A DNA stretch of 64,000 nt from CAKVLS01 sp045651685 (GTDB lineage: Bacteria > Bacillota > Clostridia > Christensenellales > UBA1242), in contig JAZRSV010000003.1 of the NCBI GenBank assembly GCA_045651685.1, positions 1-64,000 of the forward strand, given 5' to 3'. A model generated the notes under the pieces. That model had not been told where the DNA came from. It saw nothing but the letters and a program-made list of their open reading frames with translations, and did not search any database. A program made the translations under genes and the position numbers. Numbering within the stretch: the stretch's first letter is position 1; the number at the start of each line of letters is the position of its first letter. Below are positions 7,947-16,086 of this stretch, one piece after another.

Positions 7947-9329
7947 TTATAGTGCAGTTATTTCGTAACCTTCTCTTGTGTCTTTAATATTAAAACCAAG
8001 AGCAATAATTTGATCTCTCAAACGGTCACTCTCTGCATAATCTTTGTTTAGTCTTGCTTGTTTGCGTTGTTCTGCCAAATCGATAACTTGTTGTGGAATA
8101 TCTTGTTTACCATAATCTTTGTATTCAATATCAAGTTGCAATCCAAGTGCTCTATCAAAATCAATAACCATATCATAAATTTGTTTTGAAGGTTGTTCTT
8201 TTAGAGCTGTCCACAAAACACCCAAAGCAAGTGGAGTGTTAAGGTCATCGTTAATAGCGTTCAAAAATTCTTGTCTATATTTTGCTATAACTTGGTCATC
8301 GATATTGTTTGTGCCAGCTTTGTGCTCTTGCAATTGTTTGTGCAATTTTTTTAGCGCGTTTTGGCTAGCTTTTATCGCTTCAAAAGTAAAGTTTATTTTT
8401 TTACCATAGTATGTGTTTAGGCAAAAATACTTAAAGTCCATTGGGTTGTATCCCATATCCATAAGTTGCTCTATAGTATAGATATTGTTAAGACTTTTGC
8501 TCATTTTGCCACCGTCTACTTGTACAAACTCATTGTGCATCCAGCGATTAACAACTTTGTGTCCTGCTGCAGCATCGTTTTGTGCAATTTCGTTTTCGTG
8601 GTGAATTGGCAAGTGGTCTATACCACCAGTATGAATATCAAAATGATCACCCAAAATATCATTGCTCATAGTTGAGCACTCAATGTGCCAACCAGGGCAA
8701 CCAACACCCCAAGGGCTGTCCCACTTCATAATATGGTTGTCTGGTACGAACTTCCACAAGGCAAAGTCAAAAGAATGATGTTTGTTTAGATTTTCTTGTA
8801 CTCTAGCTACACCTGATTTTGACAAATCTTTGCCACTTAACATACCATATGCCTTAAATTTTTTTACATCAAAGTATACGCCATCTTCTAGTATGTAGGT
8901 ATAACCTTTTTCTTCTAGAATTTTTACAAATTCTATCATCTTTTCGATATAATCTGTTGCTTTTACAACATGCTCTGGCACATCTATATTAAGTGCCTTT
9001 AGATTGTTCATAAAAATATTGGTATAGTATGCAGCTATCTCATATGGAGATTTGTTTTCTCTCTTTGCGGCTAGCTCCATTTTGTCATCGCCATCGTCCT
9101 CGTCACTTGTTAGGTGTCCAACATCGGTAATGTTCATAACGCCTTGCAATTTGTAGTTGTTATATTTTAGAACTCTACGCAAGCTATCCATAAATATATA
9201 AGCTCTCATATTGCCTATGTGTGGATAATAATAAACTGTAGGGCCGCAAGTATACATTTTTACAACACCTGGCTCTATAGGTTGAAATTCTGTTTTGTTG
9301 CGATTAAGTGTATTGTATAGTTTTAACAT
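7947..9329 (-). CDS. cysS: Cysteinyl-tRNA synthetase
   Basis: Class I synthetase of 460 residues that charges tRNA-Cys. Signatures: zinc cysteine C28 in CGPTVYYYPHIGN, where PHIGN is the HIGH motif; GCPGWHIECS with further zinc ligands; and KMSKS (GGKMSKSLNN). The C-terminal helical tRNA-binding domain (QARLNKDYAESDRLRDQI) is intact. AGGAAAT lies before the ATG. It follows the MarR gene by 17 bases. Confidence 0.97.
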   Translation of the reverse strand: MLKLYNTLNRNKTEFQPIEPGVVKMYTCGPTVYYYPHIGNMRAYIFMDSLRRVLKYNNYKLQGVMNITDVGHLTSDEDDGDDKMELAAKRENKSPYEIAAYYTNIFMNNLKALNIDVPEHVVKATDYIEKMIEFVKILEEKGYTYILEDGVYFDVKKFKAYGMLSGKDLSKSGVARVQENLNKHHSFDFALWKFVPDNHIMKWDSPWGVGCPGWHIECSTMSNDILGDHFDIHTGGIDHLPIHHENEIAQNDAAAGHKVVNRWMHNEFVQVDGGKMSKSLNNIYTIEQLMDMGYNPMDFKYFCLNTYYGKKINFTFEAIKASQNALKKLHKQLQEHKAGTNNIDDQVIAKYRQEFLNAINDDLNTPLALGVLWTALKEQPSKQIYDMVIDFDRALGLQLDIEYKDYGKQDIPQQVIDLAEQRKQARLNKDYAESDRLRDQIIALGFNIKDTREGYEITAL

Positions 9330-9346
9330 AATATTATAATTTCCTT

Positions 9347-9772
9347 TTAAAATTTTTTAGATAAAATTTGGTTAATCTCATTTAGTTTTTGGTTAAGAAG
9401 ACTGATGTCTTCGTTCGTACAGAGTCTTGTAATATTATATTCTATACTTTCTAGTTTGCTGTCCAAAAACTCTCTGCCCTTATCTGTCAAGCTATAGTAG
9501 ATAATGCGCTTGTCTCTTAAGTCAGAAGAAGACTCAATAAGGCCATCGCTTATAAGTTGTTTGCACATTAGCGCAAGATTAGACTTGGCAATGTATAATT
9601 TGTCAATAAGTAGTGTAGGAGAAACTCTACCATAATCTGCTATCATAAACAAAATACGCACATTAACCGGCAAAGAATCTTTTTTGCTTGTATCTTTGCT
9701 AAAACTCTCACACGCATTTTGTGTTAATATTCTTGCTTTGATAATGTTTTTTGCTAAATCTAACTTTTGCAT
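9347..9772 (-). CDS. MarR-family winged-helix regulator
   Basis: 141 residues. A helix-turn-helix (about 55-80, YGRVSPTLLIDKLYIAKSNL) is followed by a wing with DKRIIYYSLTDKGREFL, the hallmark of MarR proteins. The ligand is unknown. It is first in an operon with cysS, tsaD and an isomerase-like gene. A palindrome at its own transcription start (9804-9819) suggests autoregulation, and by extension control of the essential genes behind it. AGGAG precedes the ATG. Confidence 0.85.
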   Translation of the reverse strand: MQKLDLAKNIIKARILTQNACESFSKDTSKKDSLPVNVRILFMIADYGRVSPTLLIDKLYIAKSNLALMCKQLISDGLIESSSDLRDKRIIYYSLTDKGREFLDSKLESIEYNITRLCTNEDISLLNQKLNEINQILSKKF

Positions 9773-9803
9773 GACTGCTCCTTTTAACTAAATTTTTTAT
9801 TAT

Positions 9804-9851
9804 GTTATTATTTAATAACTTTATTGTATACCAAAAACATTTTTTTTACAA
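9804..9851 (-). promoter_or_regulatory. Promoter and operator-like palindrome of the marR operon
   Basis: TTGTAA (9846-9851), 17 bases, TACAAT (9823-9828) on the minus strand. Directly downstream, over the expected transcription start, lies GTTATT-N4-AATAAC (9804-9819), a size and place typical of MarR autoregulatory operators. Confidence 0.6.
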
Positions 9852-9892
9852 TAAAAAACTCGCTAAATATACAATTATTATAAGTTTTTAAC

Positions 9893-9930
9893 AAAAAAAG
9901 ACCTAGCAACAAAACTAGGTCTATTATTTT
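9893..9930 (-). terminator. Terminator of the glycogen operon
   Basis: AGACCTAG (9899-9906) and CTAGGTCT (9915-9922) with an 8-base loop and flanking A/T runs, just after the GH13 stop. Confidence 0.8.
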
Positions 9931-9932
9931 TT

Positions 9933-11765
9933 TTATTTTACCAAAATAACATATTGATCTTTATGTAGCATATAATGGCTTGTTTGTGTGTTGGTTAGAT
10001 AATTAGTGTGTAGTTGTTTTAGGCAGATCTCAAAAGGTTGTTCTGCTTTGTTAATAGCTACAACTACTCTACTATCACCTTTGACACGCTCAAATACAAA
10101 TACACCATTTTCACTATATAACACATTTGTCTCGCCATCTACAAAAACTGGGTTTTGTCTTAACTTGCCCAAAGTTTGATACCAAGCAAGAAGTTCTGTA
10201 TTTTCTTTACCCCAAGGGTAGCAAGCTCTATTATAAGGGTCACCTATACCTTGCAAACCAACTTCATCGCCATAGTATACACAAGGTACACCCATCAGAG
10301 TATACTGCAACAAGCTTGCTTGTTTTAATAACTCTACAGCGCGATTTTGTTGTTTTTTGGTTAAGTAAATATTTGGCTTGCGATAGCATGATGCATTTTC
10401 TACCTTATCTAAACCAAGTACGGTTAATATTCTTGCAGTATCGTGTGTGCCAAGAATATTCATAAGACTGTTTTGAACATTGGTTGGATAATGGTCTTTT
10501 AACATATACACACATGACAACAAGTTGTCTGTGTGGCCGTTTTTGATATAGTCGATAATAGCATTTTTTAGAGGATAATTCATGACCGAATCAAGCTCAT
10601 TGCCAAAGAAATATTGTCTACGCTCGCTATATGCTATCTTGTTAGATGCGTCTTCCCATACTTCGCCGATTATTATACTATCTTGTTTGACTTGTTTGAT
10701 ACTTTTGCAAAGTTCGTCCAAAAACTTTTGGCTCAACTCATCTGCAACATCAAGTCTAAAACCAAGCAAACCCATCTTCATATAATTAGGCACAATACCA
10801 TTTTTGCCTGTCATATATTCTATAAAAGACTCGTTATTTTCGTTAAGTTGTGGCAAGATGCTTACACCCCACCAGCAATCATACTTGTTAGGATACTCAC
10901 TAAATCTATACCAATCGTAGTATGGAGAGTCTTTGCTTTGATATGCACCTACGGTATTGTAAGTACCAAGTTTGTTAAAGTACAAACTATCACTACCAGT
11001 GTGATTAAACACACCATCAAGTATTATACCTATGCCCTTTTGTTTGGCAGTGTCGATTAATGTTTGAAGATCTTTTTTTGTACCAAACATACTGTCAATT
11101 TTTGAATAGTCTGCAGTATCATATTTGTGATTGCTACGAGACTCAAATATAGGGCTTAAGTATAGTGTTGTGACATTTAAGGTTTTTAGATAATCAAGTT
11201 TTTTGATAATACCTTTTAAGTTGCCACCAAAAAACTCATTGTTAGTTATTTTTGGATCATTGATATGGGCATTAACTTCGCCACCCCAATCTTCTCTAAT
11301 AACGGCATCAAGCTTTGGCTTGACAGTGCCACTTTTATTAAATCTATCAACAAATATATGATACATAACACCTTGTTGATAATTGGTATTGGTCGAAGTT
11401 TGTTTTTGATATATTAATTGCATATATTGATTGCGCAATATATACGATTTTTGCGCATCAAAAGACATTGTTTTTTCTAAAACAAATTGTTCGGTAGAGG
11501 TTTTTACTACAAAGTGGTACCAGTAGTGACCCACTGTATCAAACTTAACTTGAGCAACATACTCGCAATATCCACCTTTGCAACGACTCATTGTCATAGG
11601 TACTTGCAAAGTTGTATTAGTAGCATCTTGTGTATATACAAAGTTAATGCTTTCGATATTAAGTATTGCTGCGACCTTTACAACATATTTAATTGTGCTA
11701 CCCATTGCGACAGCACCTTTTGGATATTTGTCTACAATAGGGTTATACAAAAACAATTCTTTCAT
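9933..11765 (-). CDS. GH13 alpha-glucan hydrolase (neopullulanase/cyclomaltodextrinase-like)
   Basis: 610 residues with no signal peptide, so intracellular. An N-terminal beta-sandwich (1-130) of the kind fused to neopullulanases and cyclomaltodextrinases precedes the catalytic barrel. Conserved GH13 regions are visible: DGVFNHTG, GFRLDVADE (nucleophile Asp), IIGEVW (acid/base Glu) and LGTHDTARI (third Asp). It probably degrades maltodextrins or debranches limit dextrin left by the phosphorylase encoded upstream. It is last in glgB-glgA-glgP-GH13. Exact specificity (pullulanase, neopullulanase or alpha-amylase) cannot be decided from motifs. Confidence 0.88.
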   Translation of the reverse strand: MKELFLYNPIVDKYPKGAVAMGSTIKYVVKVAAILNIESINFVYTQDATNTTLQVPMTMSRCKGGYCEYVAQVKFDTVGHYWYHFVVKTSTEQFVLEKTMSFDAQKSYILRNQYMQLIYQKQTSTNTNYQQGVMYHIFVDRFNKSGTVKPKLDAVIREDWGGEVNAHINDPKITNNEFFGGNLKGIIKKLDYLKTLNVTTLYLSPIFESRSNHKYDTADYSKIDSMFGTKKDLQTLIDTAKQKGIGIILDGVFNHTGSDSLYFNKLGTYNTVGAYQSKDSPYYDWYRFSEYPNKYDCWWGVSILPQLNENNESFIEYMTGKNGIVPNYMKMGLLGFRLDVADELSQKFLDELCKSIKQVKQDSIIIGEVWEDASNKIAYSERRQYFFGNELDSVMNYPLKNAIIDYIKNGHTDNLLSCVYMLKDHYPTNVQNSLMNILGTHDTARILTVLGLDKVENASCYRKPNIYLTKKQQNRAVELLKQASLLQYTLMGVPCVYYGDEVGLQGIGDPYNRACYPWGKENTELLAWYQTLGKLRQNPVFVDGETNVLYSENGVFVFERVKGDSRVVVAINKAEQPFEICLKQLHTNYLTNTQTSHYMLHKDQYVILVK

Positions 11766-11784
11766 AATGCCCTTTTTTTAATAT

Positions 11785-11809
11785 AAGGCACACTAAAATT
11801 GTGTGCCTT
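11785..11809 (-). other. Stem-loop between glgP and the GH13 gene
   Basis: Perfect AAGGCACAC/GTGTGCCTT arms with a 7-base loop. On the minus strand it is not followed by a U tract, so it looks more like a processing or mRNA-stabilising element between two operon genes than a terminator. Confidence 0.5.
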
Positions 11810-11820
11810 GTATTGTGTTA

Positions 11821-14256
11821 TTATTTTGCTTTGAATTTTTTTAGATGCCAAATACGAGTTGCATATTCTTCTATACTACGGTCTGCTGCAAAGAAACCTG
11901 CAGAAGAAATATTAGCAAGACTCATCTTGTTCCATCTCTCTTTATCTTTGTATGCTTCGTCAAGCTCATAATGTGCTTGAATATAGCTATCAAAGTCTGC
12001 AAGACACATATATGGATCTGGCACATTGTTAGAATATAGCAAGTAGTCTGCAATATCCTTAAAGCTCTCGCCGGCAAAACCTTCTATCAACATATTGATA
12101 ACGGTTTTGATGCGAGGATCTTGCTTAAAGCAATCTACTGGGTTATATCCCAACTTCCAGCGTCTTTCTACTTCTTCGGTATACATACCAAAGATAAAGA
12201 TATTTTCGTCACCACATTGTTCTTTTATCTCAACATTGGCGCCATCTAGTGTACCTAGTGTAATAGCACCGTTGATCATAAACTTCATGTTGCTTGTACC
12301 ACTTGCCTCTTTACCTGCAAGAGAGATTTGTTCAGAAACTTCTGCAGCTGGGATAAGTGACTCTGCAATTGTTACAGAGTAATTTTCGATATAAACAACT
12401 TTTAGTTTAGAACTAATAACTGGGTCTTTTTCGATATCTGCTGCTAACTTGTTGATAAGATGAATTAGGCGTTTTGCCATATAATATCTAGGAGCAGCTT
12501 TGCCACCAAAGAAGAATGTTTGTGGGGTGAAATCCATATTAGGATTTTTCTTAAGTTCGCTATAAAGATAAATTATCTTTAATACATTAAGAAGTTGTCT
12601 CTTATACTCGTGTATACGCTTGATTTGAACATCAAAACGGCTGTTAGGATCTACAACAGTGCCTTGATGTTTGTACAACAATTTTGCAAATTTTTCTTTA
12701 TTGGCAAGTTTGATTTTGTCAAGTTGTTGCAATATTGTTGGGTTGTCAATATTGTCTTTGAATTTTGACAATTCTTCGGCATGTTTATAAAAACCTTCGC
12801 CTATAGAACTTGTTAATAGTTTGGTTAATTCTGGATTGCTTTGACACAACCATCTACGATGCGCGATACCGTTTGTCACATTGGTAAACTTTTCTGGAGT
12901 GACAGCATCATAGTCTCTAAATATAATTTGTTTGATAAGTTCTGAGTGCAAAGCAGATACACCATTAACAGTGTGAGATGCAACTACTGATAGTTTTGCC
13001 ATGTGAATTGTATTGTTTGCAATAATAGACATTCTACTAATTGCATCCAAGTTGGCTCCATTAAATTTATCAAACATCTCGCTACAAAATCTACGGTTAA
13101 TTTCTTTAATAATACTGTAGATTCGAGGTAGTCTTCTTGCAACAAGGTCTTCTGACCAAGTTTCTAGAGCTTCTACCAAAACTGTGTGGTTGGTATAAGC
13201 TACAGTTTTTGTGACGATATCCCAAGCTTCTTCCCATGATAAGAAGTGCTCATCCATAAGTAGACGCATAAGCTCTGGTATGCAAAGTGCTGGATGTGTA
13301 TCGTTGATGTGAATTGCTGCGTGTTGAGGTAGCAATCTAACATCTTTGAATCTTCTTACATGAGTATTGATAATTTCTTGCAATGCTGCAGAAACTAAAA
13401 AGTACTCTTGTTTTAGTCTTAAAGATTTGCCTTGGTTGTGATCATCACCAGGATACAAAACTTTGCTGATAAGTTCTACTTCGTTGTCAGCTGCGATAGC
13501 TTGTTCGTATTGACCTTGGCTAAACTTTGACATGTCAAATTTTACTATAGGTCTAGCTTGCCATAGACGAAGTGTGCTAACTGCTTCACAGTCATAACCA
13601 CTTATCATCATATCATATGGGAAAGCTTCTACTTCGGTATAGTTAAAGTATTGTGGTACAAGTCTACCATTGGCATCGATAGTTTCTCTAACTTCACCAT
13701 CAAACTTAACAATAACAGCTTTGTCTTGTCTTGGGTTTAGCCAAACATCTCCACCAGGTAGCCAGTGGTCTGGCAACTCTACTTGTTGACCATCAACTAT
13801 TTTTTGCTTAAACAAACCATAGTCATATCTAATACAGTGACCCATAGCTGGGTAGTCAAGTGTAGCAAGCGCATCCATAAAGCATGCAGCTAGTCTACCA
13901 AGACCACCATTGCCTAGGCCTGCATCTGGCTCTAGCTCATACAAGTCTTCGATATCAATACCGCGACTCTTTAGAGCATCGCCAAATACGCCGTCTAATT
14001 CTAAATTAAACAAACTGCTTTTTAGAGTTCTTCCTAGCAAAAACTCCATGCATAGGTAATAAACTCTTTTGCCATTTGCCTTTTTTGTGCGTTGATGAAA
14101 TTGTTCTTTACGCTCAAACAAAATATCTTTTACTGTTAAAGCAAGAGCTTTGTAAAGCTGTTCTTTGTTTGCTTCCTTTAATGAAATACTATAAAATCTT
14201 TCTAATTTTGATTCAAGCAACATTAAAGCTTCGATTTCATTAATTATCTTATTCAC
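11821..14256 (-). CDS. glgP: Glycogen/starch/maltodextrin phosphorylase
   Basis: GT35 enzyme releasing glucose-1-phosphate from alpha-1,4-glucan ends with pyridoxal phosphate. The 811 residues are full length. GNGGLGRLAACFMDS-type and VKRIHEYKRQ-type segments are present, and the PLP lysine lies in EASGTSNMKFMINGA. The start is GTG (14254-14256) with AAGGAG upstream, 10 bases after the glgA stop. It degrades the polymer made by GlgA and GlgB in the same operon; phosphorylase and synthase being cotranscribed implies that flux is controlled by enzyme activity rather than by separate promoters. Confidence 0.96.
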   Translation of the reverse strand: MNKIINEIEALMLLESKLERFYSISLKEANKEQLYKALALTVKDILFERKEQFHQRTKKANGKRVYYLCMEFLLGRTLKSSLFNLELDGVFGDALKSRGIDIEDLYELEPDAGLGNGGLGRLAACFMDALATLDYPAMGHCIRYDYGLFKQKIVDGQQVELPDHWLPGGDVWLNPRQDKAVIVKFDGEVRETIDANGRLVPQYFNYTEVEAFPYDMMISGYDCEAVSTLRLWQARPIVKFDMSKFSQGQYEQAIAADNEVELISKVLYPGDDHNQGKSLRLKQEYFLVSAALQEIINTHVRRFKDVRLLPQHAAIHINDTHPALCIPELMRLLMDEHFLSWEEAWDIVTKTVAYTNHTVLVEALETWSEDLVARRLPRIYSIIKEINRRFCSEMFDKFNGANLDAISRMSIIANNTIHMAKLSVVASHTVNGVSALHSELIKQIIFRDYDAVTPEKFTNVTNGIAHRRWLCQSNPELTKLLTSSIGEGFYKHAEELSKFKDNIDNPTILQQLDKIKLANKEKFAKLLYKHQGTVVDPNSRFDVQIKRIHEYKRQLLNVLKIIYLYSELKKNPNMDFTPQTFFFGGKAAPRYYMAKRLIHLINKLAADIEKDPVISSKLKVVYIENYSVTIAESLIPAAEVSEQISLAGKEASGTSNMKFMINGAITLGTLDGANVEIKEQCGDENIFIFGMYTEEVERRWKLGYNPVDCFKQDPRIKTVINMLIEGFAGESFKDIADYLLYSNNVPDPYMCLADFDSYIQAHYELDEAYKDKERWNKMSLANISSAGFFAADRSIEEYATRIWHLKKFKAK

Positions 14257-14266
14257 AATAAGCTCC

Positions 14267-16066
14267 TTATACTAATTTGTTATATAACTCTACATACTCT
14301 TTTGCAGATTTTTGCCAACTAAAGTCTATATTCATAACTGTTTGTTGGTGTTTTTTCCAAGTTTCTGGTTGATAATATTCTTGAACAGCTCTGTTAATGT
14401 TATACAATAAATCTGAAGCATTATAATCTCTAAATGTATAACCATTGCCGCCGCCTTCGCATCCAAAGTCTTTGATACTATCTCTCAAACCACCTGTCTC
14501 TCTAACGATAGGTATAGCACCAAAACGGCTAGCTATCATTTGAGATAGACCACATGGTTCAAATTTTGAAGGCATTAAGAAGATATCACAAGCTGCATAT
14601 GTTTGACGAGCTAAAACATTTTCATACTTGCCAACGATAGCTTTTACTTTGCCTGGATATTTGCTTTCTAACCACTTGAAGAAGTTAACATAGCTCTCAT
14701 CTCCAGGGCCTACTACGATAAATTGAATACGATTTTGTTGCAATGCTTGTTGGATTACATCTTTTACTAGGTCAAGACCTTTGTGACTTACCAAACGGCT
14801 AATGATAGCAACTACTGGCATGCCTTGCAATGGTTGCAAACCTAGTTGTTTTTGCAAATATAATTTATTTTTTACTTTGTTATCTATTGTGTCAAAGTCA
14901 TAGTTAGTGCAAAGTGCTTTGTCTGTTTTTGGATTGTAAAAATCATAATCGATACCGTTTAGGATACCGGTAAGTTTGTGTGCATTTTGTCTAATAATAT
15001 GATGAAGACCTTTTGCATACTCTTCTGTCTTAATTTCTTGAGCATAGCTTGGGCTAACTGTACTAAACATATCGCTACATACGATAGCACCTTTTACAAG
15101 GTTGATGCAAGAATCATATTCTACAACATGTAGCAAGTGTGCTGGTAAGTCAAATATATCACCTAGCAACTCTCTGCCATAAACACCTTGATACTCAATA
15201 TTATGAATTGTAAACAAAGCTTTTGTATTGCGATAATTGTCATTGTTGTTATATATTGTTTTTAGATAAATAACAGTCAATGCAGATTGCCAATCGTTAG
15301 CATGAATGATATTTGGTACAAACTTTGTAATTGATACCATATCAAGAACTGCTTTTGAGAAAAATGCAAATCTTTCGCCATCATCTAAATAACCATAAGT
15401 ACCTTTACGCTTAAAGTAGTACTCGTTGTCGATAAAGTAATAAGTGACACCATCAAGCTTTAGTGAGAATACGCCACAATATTGGCTTCTCCAGTTAAGC
15501 TTAACAAATGTGTATCCCAAAAATTGCATATTTTCGCGATATTTTTTGTCAATGTCTTGGTATAGAGGTAATACAACCCTCATATCAATATCGCCGGCAA
15601 CTTTTGTGACAAATTTTGGCAAGCTACCAGCAACATCGGCAAGACCACCTGTTGCGATAAATGGTTGAACTTCTGTAGATATATACAAAATGTTTTTCTT
15701 TGCTGCGCTTACAACTTTTTCTGTTGCAACTTTAGTTTCTTTTTTTGCAGTTGTTTTTGTAGTGGTTTTTGCTGCTACTTTTTTTGTAGCTGTCTTTGTT
15801 TCAGCTGTCTTTGTTGTAGCTGCTTTTGTTGTAGTTTTTGTAGTTGTTTTGGTTGCTTTTGCAGTTGTCTTTTTTACTGCTTTTGCAGGTTCTTTTTTAG
15901 CTGGGACTTCGGTAGCAGGTTTTGTTGTTTTTTTAGCAGTTGTTTTTGTAACTTTTTCTGCTGGTGCAACCTCCACTTTTTTAGTAGCTGTTGCTTTTGT
16001 TGCTACTTTTTTTGTAGCTGTTTTTGATGCTGTCTTTTTTTGCGCATCTGTGGTTTCTTTTGCCAT
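14267..16066 (-). CDS. glgA: Glycogen synthase (ADP-glucose type) with long Lys/Thr/Ala-rich N-terminal tail
   Basis: GT5 glycosyltransferase that extends alpha-1,4-glucan from ADP-glucose. The catalytic part begins near residue 125 (ILYISTEVQPF) and carries GGLADVAGSLP, IHANDWQS and the C-terminal FEPCGLSQMIA nucleotide-sugar site. The first ~125 residues are an extra low-complexity tail of Lys, Thr and Ala (repeats such as KKTTAKATK), strongly basic and almost certainly disordered. Ordinary GlgA proteins of about 475 residues lack it. The usual Lys of the KTGGL motif is Ala here (IATGGL), a variant I believe is common in Firmicutes. AGGGAG precedes the ATG. It lies 20 bases after glgB. Confidence 0.94.
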   Translation of the reverse strand: MAKETTDAQKKTASKTATKKVATKATATKKVEVAPAEKVTKTTAKKTTKPATEVPAKKEPAKAVKKTTAKATKTTTKTTTKAATTKTAETKTATKKVAAKTTTKTTAKKETKVATEKVVSAAKKNILYISTEVQPFIATGGLADVAGSLPKFVTKVAGDIDMRVVLPLYQDIDKKYRENMQFLGYTFVKLNWRSQYCGVFSLKLDGVTYYFIDNEYYFKRKGTYGYLDDGERFAFFSKAVLDMVSITKFVPNIIHANDWQSALTVIYLKTIYNNNDNYRNTKALFTIHNIEYQGVYGRELLGDIFDLPAHLLHVVEYDSCINLVKGAIVCSDMFSTVSPSYAQEIKTEEYAKGLHHIIRQNAHKLTGILNGIDYDFYNPKTDKALCTNYDFDTIDNKVKNKLYLQKQLGLQPLQGMPVVAIISRLVSHKGLDLVKDVIQQALQQNRIQFIVVGPGDESYVNFFKWLESKYPGKVKAIVGKYENVLARQTYAACDIFLMPSKFEPCGLSQMIASRFGAIPIVRETGGLRDSIKDFGCEGGGNGYTFRDYNASDLLYNINRAVQEYYQPETWKKHQQTVMNIDFSWQKSAKEYVELYNKLV

Positions 16067-16086
16067 CTTTTTTCTCCCTTTATTTT

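Noticed and set aside
11785..11809. Intrinsic terminator between glgP and GH13
   Set aside because: The stem is good, but no U tract follows on the minus strand, so I list it as a stem-loop only.
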